Source of the DNA: Treponema sp.
GTDB taxonomy: Bacteria > Spirochaetota > Spirochaetia > Treponematales > Breznakiellaceae
Reading direction: 5' to 3'
Assembly: GCA_031278755.1 (NCBI GenBank)
Contig: JAITJV010000224.1
Coordinates: 1-12,704 of the forward strand
Length of the DNA stretch: 12,704 nucleotides
Below are positions 7,299 through 12,704 of the stretch, in pieces. The position numbers and the translations under genes were made by a program. The stretch's first letter is position 1. Every line of letters starts with the position of its first letter. Under the pieces are notes generated by a model. It saw nothing but the letters and a program-made list of their open reading frames with translations, was not told the DNA's origin and ran no database searches.

Positions 7299-7644
7299 TT
7301 CCCGTACAGGAAAGGACGGAGAAGCGCGGGCGGCGGCTTTTTTGGAAGAACAGGGTATGAAAATACTTGCCCGCAGCTTCCGTTCCTGTCGTGGAGAGGC
7401 GGATATCGTCGCCCTTGACGGCAATACGGTGGTTTTTACCGAAGTCAAGACCTGGTCCGCCTTCGGGATTGAGGATCTTAAATACGGTATAAGCCAGGAA
7501 AAACAGCGGCGCATCATAGAAACAGCTAAGTATTTCCTTTTTTCACATCGAGAATATAAGAGTATGGCTGTTCGTTTTGACGTAGTTTTTATAGGGCAGG
7601 GGGAGATTACCCATCTTGTATCGGCCTTTACGGAGAGTGTATGA
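7288..7644 (+). CDS. yraN: YraN family (UPF0102) nuclease-fold protein
   Basis: This 118-residue cytoplasmic protein matches the UPF0102/YraN family of small endonuclease-like folds. Typical features are [17 protein letters not shown] at the N-terminus and the core [20 protein letters not shown], in which the Glu, Asp and ExK residues form the nuclease-like site. [17 protein letters not shown] and RFDVVFI complete the pattern. The function is poorly known; a role in DNA processing or recombination is proposed for relatives. I chose the ATG at 7288 rather than the TTG at 7276 because it fits the family start; it overlaps the HD-GYP gene by 11 nt. The adjacent position in this operon is common, near rplS/rnhB in other phyla. 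Confidence 0.9.
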   Translation: MPDNSRTGKDGEARAAAFLEEQGMKILARSFRSCRGEADIVALDGNTVVFTEVKTWSAFGIEDLKYGISQEKQRRIIETAKYFLFSHREYKSMAVRFDVVFIGQGEITHLVSAFTESV

Positions 7645-7823
7645 TATTAATTCAAACGAAGGATTCCGCCGATTCCTTCGATTTGAAAAATTTACGGGAT
7701 AAGATAAACGACGACGAATATCTGTCCGAAGCGATACAGCGCATTGCCCTTATACTGAGTAACGAGCTTCTGGATATATCCGAGGGAGGGATTTTTCATG
7801 AACGGCAGCGAAAGAGGAGGTAA
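7641..7823 (+). CDS. Small uncharacterised protein (60 residues)
   Basis: I do not recognise this protein. It starts with an ATG that overlaps the yraN stop (ATGA) and is preceded by GGAG (7632-7635) at 5 nt. Its end overlaps the next gene by 26 nt. It contains an acidic, probably helical middle (NLRDKINDDEYLSEAIQRIA), a second likely helix (LILSNELLDI) and a basic end (HERQRKRR). There is no signal peptide, membrane segment or cysteine. Its place within an unbroken run of coupled genes and its good ribosome-binding site favour a real gene. The basic tail arises partly from bases shared with the next gene's start. Confidence 0.65.
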   Translation: MILIQTKDSADSFDLKNLRDKINDDEYLSEAIQRIALILSNELLDISEGGIFHERQRKRR

Positions 7824-8283
7824 CCGCCGCGCTCCCCGCCGCAGGCGCCGGGATAGCGAAAACTGGCAGGGCCGGAAGGAACGGAAAGACGGGGGGTCCG
7901 GGCCGGGGCAGCTTGAGAAGGGACGGAACGGCTTTTTCGAAAGACCCCGGTGGACGGCGCCGGTAATGTCCGGGGAACCAATTCCCACCCCGGATTGTCC
8001 CTGGTGCGGAAAGCCCATCAGGGATATTTCCTCGGCCATACAGGATAAAGCGTCCGGCCGGGCCGTGCATTTTGACTGTGTTATCGAACGGATCACCGGA
8101 GGGGAAAGCCTTGAGCCGGGGGATGCGGTGGCCTATATCGGGGGCGGGCGCTTCGGCGTGGTTCATTTTAACAATCTTCCCGATACAAAAGATTTTAAAA
8201 TAAAGAAGATCCTTGAATGGGAGGACAAAGAAAACCGCGCTGAATGGCGTAAAACCATCAGCGACCATTTTTCGATGACCTGA
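7798..8283 (+). CDS. Uncharacterised zinc-knuckle protein with basic N-terminus
   Basis: This 161-residue protein starts at an ATG 7 nt after GAGGGAGGG (7782-7790). Residues 1-50 are strongly basic and Gly-rich (an RRAPRRRRR cluster near 10-18), probably disordered and suited to binding nucleic acid or ribosomes. A CxxC...HxxC site follows: C67 and C70 in CPWCGKPI, then H91 and C94 in HFDC, which looks like one zinc ion in a treble-clef or knuckle fold. Residues 105-160 form a small beta-rich domain (GDAVAYIGGGRFGVVHF) with a charged helical end. No enzyme motif is visible. I infer an RNA- or protein-binding role only from the basic tail and the knuckle. Its stop overlaps the next start (TGATG arrangement, 1-nt overlap). 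Confidence 0.8.
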   Translation: MNGSERGGNRRAPRRRRRDSENWQGRKERKDGGSGPGQLEKGRNGFFERPRWTAPVMSGEPIPTPDCPWCGKPIRDISSAIQDKASGRAVHFDCVIERITGGESLEPGDAVAYIGGGRFGVVHFNNLPDTKDFKIKKILEWEDKENRAEWRKTISDHFSMT

Positions 8284-9467
8284 TGAAAAAAGAAGAAAAA
8301 GATATACAGCAAACCGAAAAAGATTTCCTTGCCAACCCCCAGATAATGAAACATTATTCAATGCTCCAGGAGATAGGGGTTTTTAAATTCATTGACTCGC
8401 TTAACCGGGAAATACGCAACTATCAAAGCCTTTTGCAGGGAGGGCTGGATATTTTCAACCGTACCAGCATAGACGATATTATGGATGCGACGGTTTTTCA
8501 TATTTCGGATCATTTTCTTCCTTCGATTATTGCCTTTCTCTGGAAACCCATACAAAACAAGGACGATATTAACATCAGGGGCTACAAGAATTACAAGATG
8601 ATCGACCTTAATCTGAAGATTGACAGCATAGCTCCCTTTGAGCCGTTTTTTCAGAAGTATCCCAAACCAATTAACTTCGATCTTCTTTCCTACGAAATGA
8701 AGAATGAAGAAGCCACAAAGCCTTTCAGCGAAATAAACCCCGAACTGATGATCCCCATTTTGGGTCCTTTCGGGCTTTACGGCATCGTAGCGGTTGGCCG
8801 GAAGATACTGGAGGATGAATATTCCCAGGTGGAGCTGATTTTCCTGCAGCGCCTTATGTCCTTTGTGTCCCAGGCGATCAAGAACCACCTTCACTATGAA
8901 CATTCCCTGCGGGACGTCAAGACGGGTCTTTTTAACCATGGTTTTTTTATTACCCGGCTCAACGAGGAAATAGCGCGGGCCAAACGCTCCGGTTATACGT
9001 CTTCGATTATTGTAATAGACGTAGACAAATTCAAGAATTTTAACGACGCTTACGGCCACCTTGCCGGGGACCGTGTTCTGGAGGGCCTCGCCCTTACGAT
9101 AAAGCAGGGGGTCAGGGTGGAAGATGTTCCTTCCCGTTTCGGCGGTGAGGAATTTACGATCCTGCTTCCCAATACGGATCGGGATACGGCCTGGATGGTT
9201 GCCGAACGCCTAAGAACCGCCGTCGCCGTGATGAAGGTTCCCTGGGATCCGCCCCTGCCGCAGGTTACGATCAGCCTGGGGCTTTACACATTTGACGAAC
9301 AGAGCGGTGTGGACGGTGAAGACGTCATCCATCGCGCCGATGAAGCCCTGTACCTTTCCAAAGAACGGGGAAGAAACCGTTCTACAGTGTGGGGGTCGGG
9401 CCTTCTCTTTAAAATTCAACATGCAAAAGAAAAGGCGGCCGCCGGCTCCGGAGAAACAGTCAGATGA
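8283..9467 (+). CDS. Soluble GAF-like/GGDEF diguanylate cyclase
   Basis: The 394-residue protein has no membrane segment. Residues about 45-200 resemble a GAF-type sensory domain (DIMDATVFHISDHFLPS, then MIPILGPFGLYGIVAVG). After a helix the GGDEF domain runs from about 205 to 368, with DVKTGLFNHGFF at its start, VIDVDKFKNFNDAYGHLAGD at 244-263, the active loop RFGGEEF (GGEEF at 287-291) and ALYLSKERGRNR near the end. An intact inhibitory site, RVED at 278-281, lies five residues before GGEEF, so the enzyme should make c-di-GMP from GTP and be inhibited by product. The C-terminal 25 residues are an Ala/Gly-rich tail. The start overlaps the zinc-knuckle gene by 1 nt, and the end overlaps mtnN (ATGA). 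It is the synthetic counterpart of the HD-GYP gene in the same operon. Confidence 0.93.
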   Translation: MKKEEKDIQQTEKDFLANPQIMKHYSMLQEIGVFKFIDSLNREIRNYQSLLQGGLDIFNRTSIDDIMDATVFHISDHFLPSIIAFLWKPIQNKDDINIRGYKNYKMIDLNLKIDSIAPFEPFFQKYPKPINFDLLSYEMKNEEATKPFSEINPELMIPILGPFGLYGIVAVGRKILEDEYSQVELIFLQRLMSFVSQAIKNHLHYEHSLRDVKTGLFNHGFFITRLNEEIARAKRSGYTSSIIVIDVDKFKNFNDAYGHLAGDRVLEGLALTIKQGVRVEDVPSRFGGEEFTILLPNTDRDTAWMVAERLRTAVAVMKVPWDPPLPQVTISLGLYTFDEQSGVDGEDVIHRADEALYLSKERGRNRSTVWGSGLLFKIQHAKEKAAAGSGETVR

Positions 9468-10189
9468 CGACGGGAATCATAGGGGCTATGGAGGACGAAG
9501 TCAAACTTCTCCGGGAAGCCATGACGGATGCGGAACTTGTCCGAATTGCGGACTTTGAATTTTATTCGGGAAAAATCGAAAAAAAGCCGGTTATTCTCCT
9601 CCGCTGCGGCATAGGAAAGGTAAACGCCGCCGTAGGCTGCGCCCTTCTTCTGGATCGTTTCAGGCCGGATCTGGTGATCAATACCGGGTCGGCGGGCGGC
9701 ATAGATCCTTCCCTTACTTTTGGGGACGCCATTATATCCGAAGGACTCCTGTACTTTGACGCCGATGTGACGGGGTTTAACTATGCCCCGGGCCAGATCC
9801 CCGGCATGCCGCCCGTTTTTGAGACGCCCCCGGAACTTGCCGTCAGGGCGGAAGCCGCGGTGGACGAGCTTAAGAACGAAGGCGTACTTCCGCCCTCCTT
9901 CCGCCATGTGCGGGGCATTATAGGATCGGGGGATGTGTTTATGCACGAAAGCGGGCGCATAGAAGCGGTCCGCAAAACGTTCCCCGCCGTACGCGCGGTA
10001 GAGATGGAAGGAGCCGCCATAGCCCAGACCTGTTTTTTGTTTAAAACTCCTGTTATTATTATCCGGGCGGTTTCGGATATTGCCGGCGAAGAATCGCCCG
10101 TTACGTCCGTACAGTTTCTTCCTGTAGCGTCAAAGCATTCTGCGGAAATAGTGCGCAGAATTGTAAGAAATCAACATACCTCGCCCTGA
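9464..10189 (+). CDS. mtnN: 5'-methylthioadenosine/S-adenosylhomocysteine nucleosidase
   Basis: MtnN (Pfs) cleaves S-adenosylhomocysteine to adenine and S-ribosylhomocysteine, and also cleaves methylthioadenosine. The 241-residue protein starts GIIGAMEDEV, with Glu12 in the catalytic place, and has NTGSAGGID for ribose/phosphate contacts. RAVEMEGAAIAQ carries M181/E182, and RAVSDIAG carries the catalytic Asp205; these correspond to E. coli M173/E174 and D197. It overlaps the diguanylate cyclase by ATGA and is followed after 137 nt by luxS, which uses its product. The residue 100-145 region (FNYAPGQIPGMPPVF and on) is a little longer than in E. coli. Confidence 0.95.
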   Translation: MTTGIIGAMEDEVKLLREAMTDAELVRIADFEFYSGKIEKKPVILLRCGIGKVNAAVGCALLLDRFRPDLVINTGSAGGIDPSLTFGDAIISEGLLYFDADVTGFNYAPGQIPGMPPVFETPPELAVRAEAAVDELKNEGVLPPSFRHVRGIIGSGDVFMHESGRIEAVRKTFPAVRAVEMEGAAIAQTCFLFKTPVIIIRAVSDIAGEESPVTSVQFLPVASKHSAEIVRRIVRNQHTSP

Positions 10190-10205
10190 AGGGCGAAATA
10201 TGTTG
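10172..10205 (+). terminator. Terminator-like hairpin at the end of mtnN
   Basis: CAACATA (10172-10178) pairs with TATGTTG (10199-10205), and TCGCCC (10181-10186) with GGGCGA (10191-10196), separated by a CC/AA internal loop and closed by TGAA. This gives 13 bp in total, with the mtnN stop codon in the loop. The following bases, TTCTCACAA, are a poor U-tract. It could therefore be a weak terminator, a 3'-end stabiliser, or the first element of the luxS leader. Confidence 0.5.
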
Positions 10206-10212
10206 TTCTCAC

Positions 10213-10300
10213 AAGGTATTGCATTCGGGGTTAATACCTTTTTAACCGCCCCAAAGTTCCCCGCGAACCGGCTGGCGGGTTCCTGGGTGTTAAACCCCCT
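10213..10300 (+). promoter_or_regulatory. Structured leader with alternative hairpins upstream of luxS
   Basis: AAGGTATT (10213-10220) pairs with AATACCTT (10233-10240), followed by more T (10239-10243 is TTTTT), resembling a weak intrinsic terminator. GGTTAA (10229-10234) pairs instead with TTAACC (10242-10247), extendable by GG/CC (10227-10228 with 10249-10250) across a bulged G. The two stems share 10233-10234 and other bases, so they are mutually exclusive. Further on, GAACC (10265-10269) can pair with GGTTC (10278-10282), and GGGT (10285-10288) with ACCC (10294-10297). I see no match to the SAM or SAH riboswitch consensus I know. The arrangement suggests attenuation but is unproven. Confidence 0.4.
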
Positions 10301-10326
10301 CAGCACGAATAACGAGGAGTCTTATT

Positions 10327-10803
10327 ATGGAAAAAATCGCCAGTTTTCAGATTGATCATATCAGGCTTAAAAGGGGCGTATACGTTTCCCGCAGGGATCG
10401 CTTCGGCGGTACGACGCTGACTACCTTTGATCTCCGCTTCAAGGCGCCGAACAGGGAACCGGTGATAGATCAGCCCGCCCTGCACACCATTGAACACCTG
10501 GGCGCTACGTTCCTCCGCTCACACGGGGAATGGGGGCCGCGGGTAGTGTACTTCGGCCCCATGGGCTGCCGCACCGGCTTCTACCTGATCCTTGAAGGCG
10601 AACTTGATTCGCGGGAAATTCTTCCCCTGATTACGGGGATGCTTGACTGGATAGAGGGCTTTACGGGGGACATCCCCGGAGCGGCTCCGGCCGAATGCGG
10701 CAACTGGCGCGAGCAGAACCTGGACATGGCCAAATGGGAAGCCCGGCGTTATGCCGAAGTGGTAAAAAATCCTCAAAAGGAAAACCTTGTTTATCCCGAG
10801 TGA
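10327..10803 (+). CDS. luxS: S-ribosylhomocysteine lyase (AI-2 synthase)
   Basis: LuxS cleaves S-ribosylhomocysteine to homocysteine and DPD, the precursor of autoinducer AI-2. The 158-residue length is normal. The metal site is complete: HTIEH gives H53 and H57 with general base E56, and AECGNW gives C124. The second catalytic acid/base is C81 in GPMGCRTGFY. The N-terminus has the usual IDHIRLKRGVYV. The ATG at 10327 follows ACGAGGAG (10312-10319) at 7 nt. With mtnN upstream it completes the two-step SAH detoxification route. The long structured leader suggests separate control from mtnN. Confidence 0.97.
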   Translation: MEKIASFQIDHIRLKRGVYVSRRDRFGGTTLTTFDLRFKAPNREPVIDQPALHTIEHLGATFLRSHGEWGPRVVYFGPMGCRTGFYLILEGELDSREILPLITGMLDWIEGFTGDIPGAAPAECGNWREQNLDMAKWEARRYAEVVKNPQKENLVYPE

Positions 10804-10815
10804 ATTGGAGCGGTT

Positions 10816-10842
10816 ATGAGCGGCGCGCAGTTTGGGGCCTGA
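10816..10842 (+). CDS. Possible 8-codon leader ORF in frame with the ROK kinase gene
   Basis: ATG at 10816 is preceded by GGAG (10807-10810) at 5 nt and reads MSGAQFGA, ending in TGA at 10840-10842. The next codon in the same frame is the ATG of the kinase gene. The better ribosome-binding site thus belongs to the mini-ORF; the kinase start has only GGGG at 10834-10837. It could drive reinitiation at the kinase start, or be the remnant of a longer N-terminus broken by TGA. Confidence 0.4.
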   Translation: MSGAQFGA

Positions 10843-11778
10843 ATGAAACCGGAAAAACCATACGCGCTGGCCCTGGATATAGGGGGAACAAAAACAGCGG
10901 TTTCTCTCTGGAAAGACGGGCGGGATCTCATAAAAAAGAGGAGCTTTCCCACAGAGGGCGGTCCTGATGCGGTAATGACGAAGACGGTGGAGATCGTCGA
11001 CGGCCTTTGCGGAGAGGCTTCTGTGGGAAGGCCGGCCGTTTCCGCTCTGGGAATAAGCTGCGGCGGCCCGCTTGACAGCGTCCGGGGCCTTGTTCTTTCG
11101 CCGCCTAACCTTCCCGGGTGGGACGAAGTTCCTGTTACAGTCATGCTGGGTGAAAAAACCGGGGTTCCCTGTTTTCTTGAAAATGACGCAAACGCCTGCG
11201 CCCTTGCCGAATGGTACTGGGGAGCGGGCCGCGGGTATACAAACATGGTTTTTCTGACATTCGGCACCGGTTTTGGCTGCGGGCTGATCCTTGACGGCAG
11301 GCTGTACCGGGGCGCCTGCGATCTCGCGGGAGAAGTAGGGCATATCAGGATAGCCGAAAACGGGCCGCCGGGCTACGGCAAACGGGGATCCTGGGAAGGC
11401 TACTGTTCGGGCGGCGGCATAAGCCGCATGTACGCCGAATTGACCGGACGCACCGAAACGGGAAAGTATATATGCGAAGCCGCCGAACGGGGGGAAGCGG
11501 AAGCGGTGGAAGTTATTGAAAAAAGCGCGTTCCACCTCGGCCGCGGTCTTGCCATTCTCATTGACATACTTAATCCCCAGCGTATTGTAATAGGCAGCAT
11601 CTTTGCCCGCAGCGAAGCTCTTTTCAGAAAAACAATGGAAGAAGTTATTGCCCGGGAGGCTCTGGCCGCTTCGCGCGAACACTGCACCGTGGCTCCCGCC
11701 CAACTGGGGGAACTCCTGGGAGACATGGCCGCCCTTGGCGTTGCGCTGAACGGCGTCAGGGGAACTTCCGGAAACTGA
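10843..11778 (+). CDS. ROK-family sugar kinase lacking the zinc-binding cysteines
   Basis: This 311-residue protein matches ROK kinases (glucokinase, N-acetylglucosamine or N-acetylmannosamine kinase types), which phosphorylate a hexose with ATP. The phosphate-1 loop is ALDIGGTKTAV (12-17 is DIGGTK). The catalytic Asp115 lies in ENDANACALAEW, the second phosphate loop is TFGTGFGCG, and sugar-contacting EVGH is at 164-167. The usual zinc motif CxCGxxGCxE reads PGYGKRGSWE at 176-185, so all three cysteines are absent while the Gly and Glu frame is kept. The substrate cannot be read from sequence. The start follows directly after the mini-ORF stop. The next gene, 31 nt downstream, is a phosphosugar isomerase, so both may act on one sugar. 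Confidence 0.88.
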   Translation: MKPEKPYALALDIGGTKTAVSLWKDGRDLIKKRSFPTEGGPDAVMTKTVEIVDGLCGEASVGRPAVSALGISCGGPLDSVRGLVLSPPNLPGWDEVPVTVMLGEKTGVPCFLENDANACALAEWYWGAGRGYTNMVFLTFGTGFGCGLILDGRLYRGACDLAGEVGHIRIAENGPPGYGKRGSWEGYCSGGGISRMYAELTGRTETGKYICEAAERGEAEAVEVIEKSAFHLGRGLAILIDILNPQRIVIGSIFARSEALFRKTMEEVIAREALAASREHCTVAPAQLGELLGDMAALGVALNGVRGTSGN

Positions 11779-11809
11779 AGTTTTTAGAGGTTCTGTTAAG
11801 GAGGCGCGT

Positions 11810-12469
11810 ATGAATACCCAATGGATAGAATTATACAGGGATGAACTTGTTGAACGGTACCCTGTCCTGCGGCCCCTTGCGGACGGTTTTTTTGAGGCGG
11901 CCCGTATTCTTATAGAAGCGTACATCGGCGGCAAAAAACTCCTTGTATGCGGAAACGGCGGAAGCGCGGCGGACGCCGATCACATTGTCGGGGAATTGAT
12001 GAAAAGTTTTGTCATCCCAAGGCCCCTTCCCGAAGAATTGAAGCGGAAAATACGGGAGGCCGATCCTGAAACGGGGGATCATATTGCGGAAAGCCTCCAA
12101 AGGGGATATTCCGCCATCGCCCTTACCCAGCACAACGCCCTGATCTCCGCTTTTTCCAACGACGAGGATCCTTCCCTTGTGTATGCGCAGCAGACCGCGG
12201 GATACGGCAGGCCCGGCGATGTTTTTTTGGGAATTACCACCTCAGGCAATTCGGGGAATGTTATAGCCGCGGCGGTTACCGGCAGGGCTGTTGGGCTTAC
12301 AATCATAGGATTAACCGGAGAAGGCGGCGGCAGGCTCAAAAAATACTGCGATGTCTGCCTTGCCGTTCCGGCGAAAGAAACCTACAAGGTCCAGGAGCTG
12401 CACCTCCCCCTGTACCACTGCCTCTGCCTTGCCGTTGAAAAAACACTTGTTGAACGGGAATCCGTATAG
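11810..12469 (+). CDS. SIS-domain phosphosugar isomerase, GmhA-like (sedoheptulose-7-phosphate isomerase family)
   Basis: The 219-residue protein matches GmhA, which converts sedoheptulose 7-phosphate to heptose 7-phosphate for surface-glycan precursors. The phosphate site is CGNGGSAADADH (47-58), and TTSGNSGN (143-150) is the second SIS loop. The GmhA zinc ligands can be matched: H58, E62, Q195 and H203, the last two in VQELHLPLYHCLC. The protein is about 25 residues longer than E. coli GmhA because of a charged insertion near 67-100 (from FVIPRPLPEELKRK to LQRGY). The start is supported by AAGGAGG about 5-6 nt upstream. An amino-sugar or ketose-phosphate substrate is possible instead, since many treponemes lack classical lipopolysaccharide. 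It is probably co-transcribed with the ROK kinase. Confidence 0.82.
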   Translation: MNTQWIELYRDELVERYPVLRPLADGFFEAARILIEAYIGGKKLLVCGNGGSAADADHIVGELMKSFVIPRPLPEELKRKIREADPETGDHIAESLQRGYSAIALTQHNALISAFSNDEDPSLVYAQQTAGYGRPGDVFLGITTSGNSGNVIAAAVTGRAVGLTIIGLTGEGGGRLKKYCDVCLAVPAKETYKVQELHLPLYHCLCLAVEKTLVERESV

Positions 12470-12472
12470 CCG

Positions 12473-12502
12473 GGGGACGGGACGTTGAACGCCGTTTCCT
12501 TT
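12473..12502 (+). terminator. Terminator-like hairpin after the SIS gene
   Basis: GGGGACGG (12473-12480) pairs with CCGTTTCC (12492-12499), including two G-U pairs. After a GA bulge, CGT (12483-12485) pairs with ACG (12489-12491) around TGA. Three T follow, then CCC, so the U-tract is weak. It starts 4 nt after the stop codon, a usual terminator place. A longer T-rich stretch (12530-12550) lies 30 nt further on without a clear hairpin. Confidence 0.45.
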
Positions 12503-12575
12503 CCCGCTCCGTTACTGAACAAATGCGCCTTTTTCAATTTTTTTTCTTTTCGCTGGTGCTATTTGCCGGCTTTTT

Positions 12576-12584
12576 TGTTATATT
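12576..12584 (+). promoter_or_regulatory. Extended -10 promoter candidate for the last gene
   Basis: TGTTATATT has the TGnTATAAT extended -10 form. No good -35 box lies 16-18 nt upstream, as is common for extended -10 promoters. The 175-nt gap from 12470 to 12644 holds this element, the hairpin above and an AT/T-rich tract, and no gene that I can see. Transcription from here would give a leader of about 50 nt. Confidence 0.35.
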
Positions 12585-12644
12585 GATGGGCCCGCCCGGT
12601 CGTTAACATCATAAGGATCTGCATACGGTCGGAAAGGGCGGCGA

Positions 12645-12704
12645 ATGACGCGGTTGGATATTATTGAAACTGCCTTCCGGGTGTGGGGGCGGACTTTGTA
12701 CCTT
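12645..12704 (+). CDS. N-terminus of a probable TetR-type regulator, cut by window end
   Basis: An ATG preceded by AAAGGG (12633-12638) at 6 nt opens a frame of 20 codons to the window end, MTRLDIIETAFRVWGRTLYL. The pattern of a short basic start, then an IIETAFRVWGR helix followed by an aromatic-containing turn, matches the first helix of TetR-family DNA-binding domains (the common form is ILEAALELFAEKGY). The helix-turn-helix itself lies outside the window, so this is a tentative reading. Confidence 0.5.
   Translation, partial: MTRLDIIETAFRVWGRTLYL

Noticed and set aside
7811..7823. Strong GAGGAGG inside the overlap of the 60-residue gene and the zinc-knuckle gene
   Set aside because: No start codon lies at a usable distance downstream; the zinc-knuckle gene already has its own GAGGGAGGG and ATG. 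Likely a coincidence of Arg/Gly codons.
7750..9059. Long minus-strand frames (7750-8361 and 8358-9059) opposite the zinc-knuckle and GGDEF genes
   Set aside because: They are shadows of plus-strand genes that have clear starts, motifs and coupling.
10190..10326. Known SAM or SAH riboswitch upstream of luxS
   Set aside because: The conserved core sequences that I know for these classes are not present; only unspecific alternative hairpins are seen.
10519..11934. 471-codon open frame on the minus strand across luxS and the ROK kinase gene
   Set aside because: It is antisense to two clear enzymes, has no recognisable domain and a composition expected from reading G+C-rich codons backwards.
12530..12584. 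Long T-rich tract as an intrinsic terminator
   Set aside because: No GC-rich stem stands directly before the T-run; the better hairpin is at 12473-12499.
1..12704. Mobile element, prophage, CRISPR array, tRNA or toxin-antitoxin system
   Set aside because: I found no transposase, integrase, terminal inverted repeats, regularly spaced repeats or tRNA-like cloverleaf, and nearly all of the sequence is taken by housekeeping and signalling genes.

Overview
The window looks like the chromosome of a G+C-rich treponeme-like spirochaete, perhaps a termite-gut or free-living relative. That is inference from gene content: S16, KhpA, RimM, TrmD and L19 are followed directly by a FliK-like protein, a short FlhB-tail protein, an HD-GYP protein and YraN, a layout I associate with Treponema. 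Cyclic-di-GMP proteins are dense, and no phage, IS element, CRISPR array, tRNA or rRNA is visible.

Left part (1-2294, minus strand): a membrane GGDEF protein cut by the left window edge, then ndk and trpS, which form a short operon reading leftward. trpS is divergent from rpsP; a consensus-like sigma-70 promoter at 2321-2349 reads rightward.

Central part (2376-10189, plus strand): thirteen tightly packed genes, mostly with ATGA-type stop/start overlaps and with no gap above about 45 nt. They are rpsP, khpA, rimM, trmD, rplS, a FliK-like gene, an FlhB C-terminal paralogue, an HD-GYP gene, yraN, a 60-residue unknown, a CxxC/HxxC zinc-knuckle unknown, a GAF-like/GGDEF diguanylate cyclase and mtnN (pfs). 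Translation, flagellar export switching, c-di-GMP turnover and the activated methyl cycle are therefore probably co-transcribed.

Right part (10190-12704): a 137-nt structured intergenic region precedes luxS, which uses the S-ribosylhomocysteine made by MtnN. A ROK-family sugar kinase lacking the usual zinc cysteines and a GmhA-like phosphosugar isomerase follow. A terminator-like hairpin, an AT-rich gap and the first 20 codons of a probable TetR-type regulator close the window.

The points most worth checking are a probable AUA start codon for the FlhB-like gene behind a full-length Shine-Dalgarno sequence, the mutually exclusive hairpins upstream of luxS, an in-frame mini-ORF ending directly at the ROK start codon, an HD-GYP protein missing one metal-binding His, and the unknown small-protein/zinc-protein pair. 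None of these proves a new system by itself.
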